Assembly (NCBI RefSeq): GCF_029263155.1
Contig: NZ_JAJCYB010000087.1
Coordinates: 1 to 46,745 of the forward strand
Length of the DNA: 46,745 nt
Origin: Pseudonocardia sp.
GTDB taxonomy: Bacteria > Actinomycetota > Actinomycetes > Mycobacteriales > Pseudonocardiaceae
Reading direction: 5' to 3'
Below, piece after piece: positions 20,254-28,468 of this stretch (positions within the stretch are counted from its first letter, which is position 1; each line of letters begins with the position of its first letter). The notes under the pieces are model-generated. The model was not told the DNA's origin. It was given only the letters and a program-made list of their open reading frames with translations, and made no database searches. A program made the position numbers and the translations under genes.

Positions 20254-20915
20254 ACCGCATCCTGATCGCCGAGGACGAGAACCGCATCGCCCGCTTCGTC
20301 GACAAGGGCCTGCGGGCCAACGGGTTCCTGACCTGTGTCGTCGCCGACGGCAACTCCGCCGTCGACCACGCCCTGTCGGGCCAGTACGACCTGATGGTCC
20401 TCGACATCGGCCTCCCCGGCCGGGACGGGTACGCGGTGCTGCGGGAGCTGCGCGAGGCTCGGATGGCGATGCCGGTGGTGATCCTCACCGCCCGGGACGG
20501 TGTGCGCGACACCGTCGCCGGCCTGGAGGGCGGCGCCGACGACTACATGACCAAGCCGTTCCGCTTCGAGGAGCTGCTGGCCCGGGTCCGGCTGCGGCTG
20601 CGCAACGCCCCGGGCGCGGTCGCCGAGGTGACGCTGCTGAGCGTGGACGGACTGTCGCTGGACCTGCGCACCCGCCGTGCCCGGACCGACGACCGCGACA
20701 CCGTCGACCTGAGCGCGCGGGAGTTCGCGCTCCTCGAGATGCTCCTGCGCCACCCCGGCCAGGTGCTCTCGCGCGAGCAGATGCTCGACCACGTCTGGGG
20801 TTTCGACTTCGACCCCGGTTCCAACGTCGTCGACGTCTACATCCGCCAGCTCCGGCGCAAGATCGGAGCCGACAAGATCTCCACGGTGCGCGGCATGGGG
20901 TACCGGTGCGGCTGA
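20250..20915 (+). CDS. OmpR/PhoB-family response regulator
   Basis: Protein of 221 aa. The receiver domain has the acidic pair ED at 8-9, phospho-acceptor D52 (LMVLDIGLPG), T80 and K102 (MTKPF). A C-terminal winged helix carries LSAREFALLEMLLRHPGQVLSREQML and ends VRGMGYRCG. Such regulators bind direct repeats of about 11 bp. Matching arrays precede the next gene and at least five other starts up to 36297, so this is the best candidate for their activator. It is coupled to the kinase gene by a GTGA overlap. Confidence 0.94.
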   Translation: MNRILIAEDENRIARFVDKGLRANGFLTCVVADGNSAVDHALSGQYDLMVLDIGLPGRDGYAVLRELREARMAMPVVILTARDGVRDTVAGLEGGADDYMTKPFRFEELLARVRLRLRNAPGAVAEVTLLSVDGLSLDLRTRRARTDDRDTVDLSAREFALLEMLLRHPGQVLSREQMLDHVWGFDFDPGSNVVDVYIRQLRRKIGADKISTVRGMGYRCG

Positions 20916-20921
20916 GCGCGG

Positions 20922-20975
20922 ATGAAGGGACCTTCATCCGATCTTCATGCCGGCTTCCCGACCGTTCGTCACGAT
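20922..20975 (+). promoter_or_regulatory. Four-box operator and -10 of the first acidic-tail gene
   Basis: Hexamers ATGAAG (20922), TTCATC (20933), TTCATG (20944) and TTCCCG (20955) stand at exact 11-bp steps. The -10-like CACGAT at 20970 starts 15 bp after the last box. Seven nt then lead to a GTG at 20983. This is the array that fixes the start of the next gene. Confidence 0.8.
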
Positions 20976-20982
20976 GGGAGGC

Positions 20983-21630
20983 GTGGAACCGGTGAGGAGC
21001 AACATCAGACGACAACGCGGCGTGCTCGCGTCGGTACTGGCTCTCCCGCTCATCGCGGGCACGGCCACCTGGGGCATCGCCGACGGCTGGTTCGACGGCG
21101 GAGCCGCCGTCGTCCAACCCGCAGGGAACGACGGCACGTCGATCGGCGAGGTCCCCGAGCTGCCCGAGCTGCTCGGCGGTGTGCCCACGGGGCCCGCGCC
21201 CGGCGTACCGCAGCCGCTGCTCCCCGCCCCCGGGGAGGACCCGCTCACCGCGGCACCGGCGGCGCCGGCGGCGCCGGCGGCGCCGGCAGGCGAGGAGGAC
21301 GGCACCGGGGGTCCCGGCGCGCCCGCCGCGTCGGGGCCCGCCGGTGAGGAGGACGGCGCCGGCGGCGCAGCTGCCGGTCCGGATGGGTCGGACTCCGATG
21401 CCGGCGAGGACTCCGGCGGGGACACCGACGGCGGGGACACCGACGGCGGGGAGGAGGGCTTCCGGAGTGGCGGCGACTCCGAGGACCGGTCCGGCTCCGG
21501 CGAGGAGGCGAGCCCGAGCGGCGGCGACTCCGGTGAGGACGGTGGCTCCGACGGGGGCGACTCCGACGGCGGCGACTCCGACGGCGGCGACTCCGACGAG
21601 GACGGCGGCGAGGGCTCCGAGGAGGACTGA
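20983..21630 (+). CDS. Membrane-anchored protein with long acidic Asp/Gly/Ser tail
   Basis: Protein of 215 aa with no recognised family. A short basic start (RSNIRRQRG) is followed by one hydrophobic segment (about 13-32, signal anchor or signal peptide), then a Pro/Ala-rich linker with PAAPAAPAAP. From about residue 100 to the end it is almost only Asp, Glu, Gly and Ser, ending GSEED. The acidic tail should lie outside the cell. The start follows from the promoter: a leaderless GTG 7 nt after the -10. It sits between the regulator and the protease/7TM gene and has its own terminator. A possible substrate for the RimK-related ligase encoded downstream (inference). Confidence 0.75.
   Translation: MEPVRSNIRRQRGVLASVLALPLIAGTATWGIADGWFDGGAAVVQPAGNDGTSIGEVPELPELLGGVPTGPAPGVPQPLLPAPGEDPLTAAPAAPAAPAAPAGEEDGTGGPGAPAASGPAGEEDGAGGAAAGPDGSDSDAGEDSGGDTDGGDTDGGEEGFRSGGDSEDRSGSGEEASPSGGDSGEDGGSDGGDSDGGDSDGGDSDEDGGEGSEED
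21556..21600 (+). repeat. Tandem 15-bp coding repeat in the acidic tail
   Basis: Three units of GGCGACTCCGACGGC (the last ends GACGAG) encode GDSDG steps. A related unit precedes at 21541. Unit length is a multiple of three, so copy-number change would lengthen or shorten the tail without a frameshift. Confidence 0.8.
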
Positions 21631-21645
21631 CGGATCGATCGACCT

Positions 21646-21685
21646 GACGAACGCCCGGCCGGGGACATCCGGCCGGGCGTTCGTC
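21646..21685 (+). terminator. Strong hairpin terminator after the first acidic-tail gene
   Basis: A perfect 17-bp inverted repeat (21646-21662 with 21669-21685) encloses a 6-nt loop GGACAT. There is no T-tract, as is usual for such terminators in high-G+C actinomycetes. It separates the acidic-tail gene from the next promoter at 21721. Confidence 0.8.
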
Positions 21686-21720
21686 GTGTGTGAGGACCGT
21701 CTCGTCCGGATCGGGCCCGG

Positions 21721-21775
21721 ATGAGAGCCGCTTCATCGAAGAGGGGGCCGACGTTTCATCTGTGTTGCGCAGGCT
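21721..21775 (+). promoter_or_regulatory. Operator and -10 of the protease/7TM gene
   Basis: ATGAGA (21721) and TTCATC (21732) are 11 bp apart. The third position is degenerate, and TTCATC recurs at 21755, one base off the 11-bp register. The -10-like CAGGCT at 21770 starts 15 bp after that last box, and 7 nt later comes the GTG at 21783. Confidence 0.7.
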
Positions 21776-21782
21776 CGTCCTC

Positions 21783-23045
21783 GTGAACAGAAACGTCCGC
21801 ACCCCCGCCGTCATCCAGGTCCTGCTCGCCGTCGCCGCCCTGCTCGTGGTCGGGCTCAGTGTCCTGTTCACCCCGGACCACGGGTCGAACTCGGGCGCCG
21901 GCGCGACGATCGGTGAGCAGGAGCTCGTCCGCATCACCGGGCCCAACGGGCGCACGGTCGAGGCCGTGGCCCGCATCGACACCGGGGCCTCGGCCTCCTC
22001 CATCGACACCGCGATCGCCGAGGACCTGGGCTTCGATCTGGAGAGCGCCGAGACGATCACCGTCGCCTCCTCGCTGGGCCGCGAGGAACGCCCGGTCGTC
22101 GACGGGGCCCTGCAGATCGCCGGGCAGCCACAGAGCGTGCGGTTCTCGGTGACCGACCGCAGCGAGCGTTCCAACCCGGTGCTGCTGGGCCGCGCGGAGC
22201 TCGCCGATCTGCAGGTGCAGGTGGGGCAGCAGCTGCTGACCACCCCCGGTGCGGACCGGGCGCCGTCCACGCTCGCGACGCTGCTCTCGCAGGCGCCCGC
22301 ACTCGGACCGATGCAGCTGCTGGCCCTGCTCCCGCTCGCGGTGCTCGTGGTCGTGCTGCTGCGGGTGCTCGTCGGCGTGCAGACCCTCGGCACGTTCTCG
22401 CCGGTGCTGCTCGCGATCGGCTACACCCAGGCCGGGCTCGTCGCCGGGGTCGGACTGACGGTCGTGATCGTCACGGCCGGGTTCGTGGCGCAGCCGCTGC
22501 TGCGGCGCTTCCGGTTGCCACGGGTCGCCCGGCTCGCCGTGCTGGTCGGTGTGGTCTCGGTCGTGCTGGTCGCGATCACGCAGTTCGCGGGCGGGGGCAC
22601 CGGCGCGATCTGGGGCACCGCGCTGCCGGTGGTCGTGACGGCCGTGATGGTCGAGCGGCTCTGGGAGACCTGGGACCTCGACGGCTGGCGCGACGCCGCG
22701 CGCGACGCCGTCGCCACCACGGCGGTCGCCCTGCTGGTGACCGCGCTGCTGCTCGCCCCGACGGTCCGCGACCTCGCCACCTCGGTACCGCTGGCCCTCG
22801 CCGTCGCCTGCGCCGTCTGGGCCGGTGTGGCCGGCACCTACCGCGGCCTGCGACTCACCGAGCTGGTCCGCTTCGGCCGGGGCGGCCCCGACGACGCTCC
22901 CGTCGTGCCCGACGCCCCCGCACCGGTCGACGGCAACACGGTGCGCCTTCCCGCGCCGACCCGTACCGACCCGATCCCCTCCGCCGCGCGGGACACCACC
23001 GTGACCGCCGGCCCCCACCCGACCCGGGAGATGACGAACCGATGA
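21783..23045 (+). CDS. Retropepsin-like (RimB/DTGA) protease domain fused to 7TM domain
   Basis: Protein of 420 aa. After one TM helix, an extracytoplasmic domain (about 38-150) carries ARIDTGASASSID with D66-T67-G68-A69. This is the active-site motif of the RimB/'ATP-dependent zinc protease' family, which has a retropepsin-like fold. The C-terminal part (about 170-375) has six to seven hydrophobic helices including LLRVLVGVQTLGTFSPVLLAIGY, typical of the 7TM domain usually fused to an inactive transglutaminase. The last 45 residues are cytoplasmic and Pro-rich. The GTG at 21783 is chosen from the promoter spacing. The stop overlaps the ATP-grasp gene (ATGA). In other bacteria RimB-like, 7TM-transglutaminase and RimK-related genes cluster; here two parts are fused. 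Confidence 0.82.
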   Translation: MNRNVRTPAVIQVLLAVAALLVVGLSVLFTPDHGSNSGAGATIGEQELVRITGPNGRTVEAVARIDTGASASSIDTAIAEDLGFDLESAETITVASSLGREERPVVDGALQIAGQPQSVRFSVTDRSERSNPVLLGRAELADLQVQVGQQLLTTPGADRAPSTLATLLSQAPALGPMQLLALLPLAVLVVVLLRVLVGVQTLGTFSPVLLAIGYTQAGLVAGVGLTVVIVTAGFVAQPLLRRFRLPRVARLAVLVGVVSVVLVAITQFAGGGTGAIWGTALPVVVTAVMVERLWETWDLDGWRDAARDAVATTAVALLVTALLLAPTVRDLATSVPLALAVACAVWAGVAGTYRGLRLTELVRFGRGGPDDAPVVPDAPAPVDGNTVRLPAPTRTDPIPSAARDTTVTAGPHPTREMTNR

Positions 23046-23955
23046 GCATCCTGACCCCCCTGCGCAGCACCCCGACCCTCCGCCGCCGCGCGCGCGCCGT
23101 GCGCCGCTGGGACCGGATCATGGGCCTCAACGCCCGCAACCAGCTGATCGCGCGGGCGAACCCGTCGCGGGCCGTCCGCCTGGTCAACGACAAGGTGGCG
23201 ACGAAGCGGGCGCTGACCGCGCACGACGTGCCGGTGGCCGACACCCTGCTCGTCGTCGACTCCAGGCGAGCGCTCGGCCGTGTCGACTGGTCCGCCCTGC
23301 CCGACTCGTTCGCCCTGAAACCGAGCCAGAGCCTCGGGGGTTCGGGCATCCTGCTGGCGGCCCGGCGGGACGCGGCGGGCTCGGGGTGGGAGTCCGCGTC
23401 CGGGCGCGCGATCACGGTCGCCGACGTGCGCGAGCACGTCCGCTGCATCCTCGACGGCGAGTACTCGCCCCGCGGTGACGACGTCGCGTTCGTCGAGCCG
23501 CTGATCCGCACCCACCCGGTGCTCGAGGAGATGTCGTTCCGCGGGCTGCCCGACGTGCGGGTGATCTGCGTCGACGACGAGCCGCTGACCGCGATGCTGC
23601 GGCTGCCGACCTCCGCGAGCGGGGGCCGCGCCAACCTGCACCAGAAGGCGATCGGCGCGGCCGTGGACCTCGCGACCGGCACCGTCGAGCGGGCGTGGAT
23701 GGGCGGGCAGTCGCTCGACACGCACCCCGACACCGGCAACCGGCTGACCGGCCGCCGGGTGCCGCACTGGGACACCGTGGTCGAAGCCGCCCGGCGCTGC
23801 TCGGCCGCCACCGGCCTGCGCTACCTCGGCGCCGACGTCGTCGTCGACGCCGACCGCGGACCGCTGCTGCTGGAGGTCAACGCCCGGCCCGGCCTGCAGA
23901 TCCAGAACGTGACGGGCCGGGGACTGCTCGACATCCTGCCGGCGGAGGTGGCGGC

Positions 23956-23959
<4 letters not shown>
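23042..23959 (+). CDS. RimK-related ATP-grasp ligase (alpha-L-glutamate ligase-like)
   Basis: Protein of 305 aa with no signal peptide, so cytoplasmic. It starts with a basic helix and IMGLNARNQLIARANPSRAVRLVNDKVATK, diagnostic of the RimK-related ligase family (TIGR02291 type). ATP-grasp landmarks are FALKPSQSLGGSGI, VEPLI and the metal-binding LLLEVNARPGLQIQN. Family members are predicted to join an amino acid, probably glutamate, to a carboxyl group of a peptide or small molecule. It overlaps its neighbours on both sides by 4 nt (ATGA, GTGA), locking it to the DTGA-protease/7TM gene and the second acidic-tail gene. The acceptor is unknown; the acidic tails are candidates. Confidence 0.85.
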
Positions 23960-24521
<562 letters not shown>

Positions 24522-24525
<4 letters not shown>

Positions 24526-24575
24526 GCATCCGCTCATCGAGCCCTCAGGTGGCATTCACCTTCCGTCCACATCCT
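24522..24575 (+). promoter_or_regulatory. Four-box operator and -10 of the UDP-glucose dehydrogenase gene
   Basis: ATGAGC (24522), CTCATC (24533), CTCAGG (24544) and TTCACC (24555) are exactly 11 bp apart. The -10-like CATCCT at 24570 starts 15 bp after the last box. Six nt then lead to the ATG at 24582. The first box overlaps the stop codon of the preceding gene. Confidence 0.8.
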
Positions 24576-24581
24576 TGCGGC

Positions 24582-25979
24582 ATGGATGTGAGTCAGGGCC
24601 GTGTGCGCACCGTCAGCATCATCGGTACGGGATACCTCGGTACCACCCACGCGGCCTGCATGGCCGAGCTGGGCTTCGAGGTCGTCGGGCTCGACAGCGA
24701 CCCGCACAAGGTCGCGATGCTCGCGGCGGGCCGGCTGCCGTTCGTGGAACCGGACCTGGAACCGCTGCTGGCCGAGCACGTCGCCACCGGGCGGCTGCGT
24801 TTCACCACCGACCCCGCCGAGGCGGCGGCCGCGGACGTCCACTTCCTCTGCGTGGGCACGCCCCAGCGCAGTGACGGGCTCGGCGCCGATCTCGGCGCCG
24901 TCCGCGGCTCCGTCGCCGCCCTCGCGCCGCACCTGAGCCGCCCGTGCCTGGTGGTCGGCAAGTCGACGGTCCCGGTCGGCACGGCCGCGGAGCTGGCCGA
25001 GACGCTGCGGGAGGCGGCTCCGGCCGGCCCCGAGGTCCACCTGGCGTGGAACCCGGAGTTCCTGCGCGAGGGGCACGCGGTGGCGGACACGCTGCGCCCG
25101 GACCGGCTGGTGTTCGGGCTGGAGGGCGGCCCGGACGCGCCCGGCGCGGCGCGGGCCCTCACCGCGCTGCGCGAGGTCTACGCCGACGCGCTCGGCGCGG
25201 GCGTGCCCGAGGTGCTCGCCGACCTCCCCACCGCGGAGCTGGTCAAGACCGCGGCCAACAGCTTCCTGGCCACCAAGATCTCCTTCATCAACGCGATGGC
25301 CGAGCTGTGCGACGCGGCGGGCGCCGACGTCACCGTCCTCGCCGGGGCGCTCGCGCTCGACGAGCGGATCGGCGGCCGCTTCCTGGCCCCTGGGCTGGGC
25401 TTCGGCGGCGGGTGCCTGCCCAAGGACATCCGGGCGTTCGTCGCGCGCGCGGAGGAGATCGGGGCCGGCGCGGCGCTGGCCTTCCTCCGCGAGGTCGACG
25501 CGGTCAACCTGCGCTGCCGCACCCGGGCCGTCGACCTGGTGCTCGACGAGCTCGCCCGTGGGTCCGGCCGCCGCGTCGCCGTGCTGGGTGCGTCGTTCAA
25601 GCCCGGTTCCGACGACGTGCGCGACTCGCCCGGCCTCGACGTCGCCGCGGCCCTGCACCGCTCAGGTATCGATGTCCGGATCCATGATCCGGCGGCGATG
25701 CCCACCGCCCGTCGGGTCCATCCCGAGCTCACCTACGCCGACTCGGTGGCGGCGGCGTGCGCCGACGCGGACGTGGTGCTGCTGACCACCGAGTGGCCGC
25801 AGTTCCGCGATCTCGATCCCGGCGGTCTCGCGGCCGTCGTGGCGAGGCCGGTGGTGATCGACGCCCGGCACGCGTTGCCCGCCGGGTCGTGGCGGGCGGC
25901 GGGATGGCGCTACCTGGCTCCGGGCCGCCCGGAACCCGTCGCGACCCCTCGCGCGGCAGCGGCGACGACAGCGGCCTGA
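24582..25979 (+). CDS. UDP-glucose/GDP-mannose 6-dehydrogenase family enzyme
   Basis: Protein of 465 aa. The NAD-binding loop IIGTGYLGTTHA is near the start. LCVGTPQ, KSTVPVGT and NPEFLREG follow, then the catalytic cysteine C278 in GFGGGCLPKDIRAF and the C-terminal substrate domain with SFKPGSDDVRDSP. It oxidises a nucleotide sugar at C6, most likely UDP-glucose to UDP-glucuronate, giving an acidic building block for the polysaccharide operon downstream. An ATG at 24522 would add 20 residues, but it lies inside the operator and the extra residues do not resemble the family. The promoter spacing favours 24582. Confidence 0.93.
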   Translation: MDVSQGRVRTVSIIGTGYLGTTHAACMAELGFEVVGLDSDPHKVAMLAAGRLPFVEPDLEPLLAEHVATGRLRFTTDPAEAAAADVHFLCVGTPQRSDGLGADLGAVRGSVAALAPHLSRPCLVVGKSTVPVGTAAELAETLREAAPAGPEVHLAWNPEFLREGHAVADTLRPDRLVFGLEGGPDAPGAARALTALREVYADALGAGVPEVLADLPTAELVKTAANSFLATKISFINAMAELCDAAGADVTVLAGALALDERIGGRFLAPGLGFGGGCLPKDIRAFVARAEEIGAGAALAFLREVDAVNLRCRTRAVDLVLDELARGSGRRVAVLGASFKPGSDDVRDSPGLDVAAALHRSGIDVRIHDPAAMPTARRVHPELTYADSVAAACADADVVLLTTEWPQFRDLDPGGLAAVVARPVVIDARHALPAGSWRAAGWRYLAPGRPEPVATPRAAAATTAA

Positions 25980-25988
25980 GCAGGGAGA

Positions 25989-26026
25989 ACCGGCGCCCCG
26001 GGAGCTGCGGCTCCCGGGGCGCCGGT
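25989..26026 (+). terminator. Hairpin terminator after UGDH
   Basis: A perfect stem of 16 G+C-rich bp (25990-26005 with 26010-26025), extendable by one A-T pair, has the tetraloop TGCG. No T-tract follows. It isolates UGDH from the exopolysaccharide operon promoter at 26062. Confidence 0.8.
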
Positions 26027-26061
26027 GTCTGCGCGCCATCTGCCGGACAGGTCCGGGTCAC

Positions 26062-26115
26062 ATGAAGTTTGCTTCACCGGGCGTTCATGGGCCTATCACC
26101 GGCCGTACGCATTCT
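26062..26115 (+). promoter_or_regulatory. Four-box operator and -10 of the exopolysaccharide operon
   Basis: ATGAAG (26062), TTCACC (26073), TTCATG (26084) and ATCACC (26095) stand at exact 11-bp steps. The -10-like CATTCT at 26110 starts 15 bp after the last box, and 7 nt later is a GTG (26123). This is the only obvious promoter for the ten overlapping or closely spaced genes to 35838. Confidence 0.82.
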
Positions 26116-26122
26116 TGATCCA

Positions 26123-26236
26123 GTGACCCCCCGGGCGATCGACCGGGCGAGACGCCTGGCCACCAAGAATGTTGTGGTCGATCTTGTCTCTCCCGACTCG
26201 GACGTGCCCTCGTACCTGAGCGGAGCTTCCAGATGA
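26123..26236 (+). CDS. Leaderless 37-codon ORF at the head of the exopolysaccharide operon
   Basis: A GTG lies 7 nt after the -10, exactly where the sister promoters place their start codons. The frame runs 37 codons (VTPRAIDRARRLATKNVVVD at the start) to a TGA that overlaps the ATG of the sugar transferase gene (ATGA). The peptide has a basic first half and is not clearly hydrophobic. It may be a leader whose translation couples the leaderless mRNA to the transferase, which has no good ribosome binding site. Product function is unknown. Confidence 0.55.
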   Translation: MTPRAIDRARRLATKNVVVDLVSPDSDVPSYLSGASR

Positions 26237-26970
26237 CCGACCTCCTGGCCCACCGGTCAGCCGGCCGTCCGAGCGGCCGACCGACGCCGCCCACGGCGTG
26301 CCCGTCCCGCCGGTGCGTGCCGGCGGATGCGGCCGTCGACGACCCGGCCCCGGCCCCGGCCGCCGTGACCGGGATCGGCGGGGCGCTCAAGTCCGTGGCC
26401 GACACGGCAGGCGCTCTGCTGCTGCTCCTGGTCCTGGCCCCGGTCCTGCTGGTCATCGCGCTCGCGGTGCGCTGCGACGGCGGGCCGGCGTTCTACCGGC
26501 AGACCCGCGTCGGGCGCGACGGAGTGCCCCTGCGGATGCTCAAGTTCCGGTCGATGCGGGTCGACGCCGACCAGCTCCGCGACACCCTCCGCGTCGCCGA
26601 CGAGGGCGCCGGGCCGCTGTTCAAGCTGCGCGCGGACCCGCGCGTCACCCGGGTCGGTGCGGTGCTGCGCCGCTTCTCCCTCGACGAGCTGCCGCAGCTG
26701 TTCAACGTCCTCACCGGCGAGATGTCGCTGGTCGGTCCCCGGCCCGCGCTGCCGGAGGAGGTGGCGACCTACGAGGCCGCCACCCGTCGGCGGCTCGCGG
26801 TGCGCCCGGGGATGACCGGGCTCTGGCAGGTCAGCGGGCGCAGCGACCTCAGCTGGACCGAGGCGGTGGCCCTCGACCTCGCCTACGTCGAGCACTGGTC
26901 GCCCGCACTGGACCTGAAGATCCTCGCCCGCACCGCGCGGGCCGTCCTGGGCGGTGCCGGTGCGTACTGA
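26233..26970 (+). CDS. Polyprenyl-phosphate sugar-1-phosphate transferase (exopolysaccharide priming)
   Basis: Protein of 245 aa of the bacterial sugar transferase family (WbaP/CpsE C-terminal type). A Pro-rich N-terminus precedes one membrane hairpin (about 52-76, VADTAGALLLLLVLAPVLLVIA). The catalytic core has FYRQTRVGRDG, LKFRSMRVDAD, RRFSLDELPQLFNVLTGEMSLVGPRPALPEEV and RPGMTGLWQVSGRSDLSW. It moves a sugar phosphate from a UDP-sugar to undecaprenyl phosphate at the cytoplasmic face, starting each repeat unit. First enzyme gene of the operon; translation is probably coupled to the 37-codon ORF. Confidence 0.93.
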   Translation: MTDLLAHRSAGRPSGRPTPPTACPSRRCVPADAAVDDPAPAPAAVTGIGGALKSVADTAGALLLLLVLAPVLLVIALAVRCDGGPAFYRQTRVGRDGVPLRMLKFRSMRVDADQLRDTLRVADEGAGPLFKLRADPRVTRVGAVLRRFSLDELPQLFNVLTGEMSLVGPRPALPEEVATYEAATRRRLAVRPGMTGLWQVSGRSDLSWTEAVALDLAYVEHWSPALDLKILARTARAVLGGAGAY

Positions 26971-27015
26971 CACCCCGGGCCGGCACACCGTTCGCGACGA
27001 CCAGGAGGTGGACCG

Positions 27016-28467
27016 ATGACGGTCCGCGAGAGCGTGCAGATCCTGCGGGAGCAGTGGCTGGTCGTGGCCGTCGCCGTGCTCGCCGCCGTGCTGGTCGCCG
27101 GGGTGTCGTGGCTCGTGCGGCCTGCCGAGTACACCTCCCGCCTGACGCTCTACGTCTCGACGCAGTCCGACAACCCCGCTGCGGCCTACCAGGGTGCGCA
27201 GCTGTCCCAGCAGCGGGTCGTGTCCTACGTCGAGCTGGCGGGCAGCCCCCGCGTGGGCGCCGAGGTGGCGGCCCGGCTCGGCACGGACGCCACCCCCGAG
27301 CAGGTGAGCGACCGGATCACCGCCAGCAGCCCGATGGACTCGGTCCTGGTCGAGCTGGCCGTGACGGGGACCTCGCCGCAGGACGCCGCGCACGTCGCCG
27401 ACGTCGTCGGGGCCGTCGTGGCCGACATGGTGGAGGAGGTCGAGCGGCCGACCGCCGTGGCGGGCGGCGCACCCGTCTCCGCGCAGGTCGTGCAGCCGGC
27501 CACCGTGCCCACGAGCCCCTCGTCGACCGGCCTGGCGGTCGCGCTGCTGGTCGGCCTGTTCGCCGGGCTGGCGATCGGGATCGTCGCGGTGCTGCTGCGC
27601 CGGGCGATGGACCCCTCGATCGGCACGGGACAGCGGCTGCGCGAGGTGCTCGGCGTCCCGACGCTGGCCACGGTCGAGCTCGACGCCGGCACCGTCCCGC
27701 TCCCGGTGGCCCTGCACGGACGGTCCCCCCGGGCGGCGGGTTTCCATCGTCTCCGGGCCACCCTGGCGTTCCTCGACCCCACCGATCCGCCACGCGTGCT
27801 GCTGGTGGCCGGCGCGGTTCCCGGCGAGGGCCGCACCAGCACGGTGATCGGCCTGGCCGCGGCCCAGGCCGCCGCCGGGAGCCGGGTGCTCGTGGTCGAC
27901 GCGGACCTGCGCGATCCGGCGCTGGCCCGGGTGCTCGGCGTCGACGACGCGATCGGGCTGACCGACGTGCTCACCGGACGCGTCGAGCCCGAGCAGGCCT
28001 CCCGCCCGGTACCGGCGGGGTTCGACGTGCTGCCCAGCGGTGCGCTGCCGGCCGATCCGACGGAGCTGTTGTCCCCGCTGGCGCTGCGCACCCTGTTCGC
28101 GCACCTGCGGATGCACTACGACACCGTGCTCGTCGACTCGCCCGCGCTGCTGCCGGTCACCGACGCCATGGCACTGGCCGCCGCCGCCGACGGCGTGCTC
28201 GTCGTCTGCCGGCGGGGACGGACCTCGCACGCGCAGGTCGCGGAGTCGGTCGACATCCTCGCCGCGACGTCGTCGCGCGTGCTCGGCGGCGTGCTCGTCG
28301 ACCTGCCCGCACGCCGCACCCCGGTCGGGCGGGCGGCGTGGCTGACCGGACGGCCAACGGCCGGCGCTCCGGGCCTCGCCCCGCCCGCTGCCCGCCCCGC
28401 GGCCGACGCCGGCCCGCTCCCGGCGCCGATCGCCGCGCCGTGGCCGCGCCGCGGCGGGGGGCACTGA
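27016..28467 (+). CDS. Wzz/Wzc-type chain-length regulator with BY-kinase-like domain
   Basis: Protein of 483 aa. The Wzz domain has TM1 (about 15-34), a periplasmic-side region (YVSTQSDNPAAAYQGAQL, RVVSYVEL) and TM2 (about 172-193). The kinase-like domain has a Walker A variant GAVPGEGRTSTV in which the usual Lys is R273, a Walker A' VLVVDADLRDPAL and a Walker B DTVLVDSPALL. The C-terminal tail is Pro/Ala-rich and shows no tyrosine cluster, so autophosphorylation of the usual kind is doubtful. Role: control of polymer length or export. AGGAGG at about 27002 precedes the ATG. Confidence 0.88.
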   Translation: MTVRESVQILREQWLVVAVAVLAAVLVAGVSWLVRPAEYTSRLTLYVSTQSDNPAAAYQGAQLSQQRVVSYVELAGSPRVGAEVAARLGTDATPEQVSDRITASSPMDSVLVELAVTGTSPQDAAHVADVVGAVVADMVEEVERPTAVAGGAPVSAQVVQPATVPTSPSSTGLAVALLVGLFAGLAIGIVAVLLRRAMDPSIGTGQRLREVLGVPTLATVELDAGTVPLPVALHGRSPRAAGFHRLRATLAFLDPTDPPRVLLVAGAVPGEGRTSTVIGLAAAQAAAGSRVLVVDADLRDPALARVLGVDDAIGLTDVLTGRVEPEQASRPVPAGFDVLPSGALPADPTELLSPLALRTLFAHLRMHYDTVLVDSPALLPVTDAMALAAAADGVLVVCRRGRTSHAQVAESVDILAATSSRVLGGVLVDLPARRTPVGRAAWLTGRPTAGAPGLAPPAARPAADAGPLPAPIAAPWPRRGGGH

Positions 28468-28468
28468 C

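Noticed and set aside
20921..20938. Palindrome GATGAAGG-GA-CCTTCATC as a terminator of the regulator gene
   Set aside because: It is better explained as the first two boxes of the operator, which recur at 11-bp steps at the other promoters where the palindrome is imperfect.
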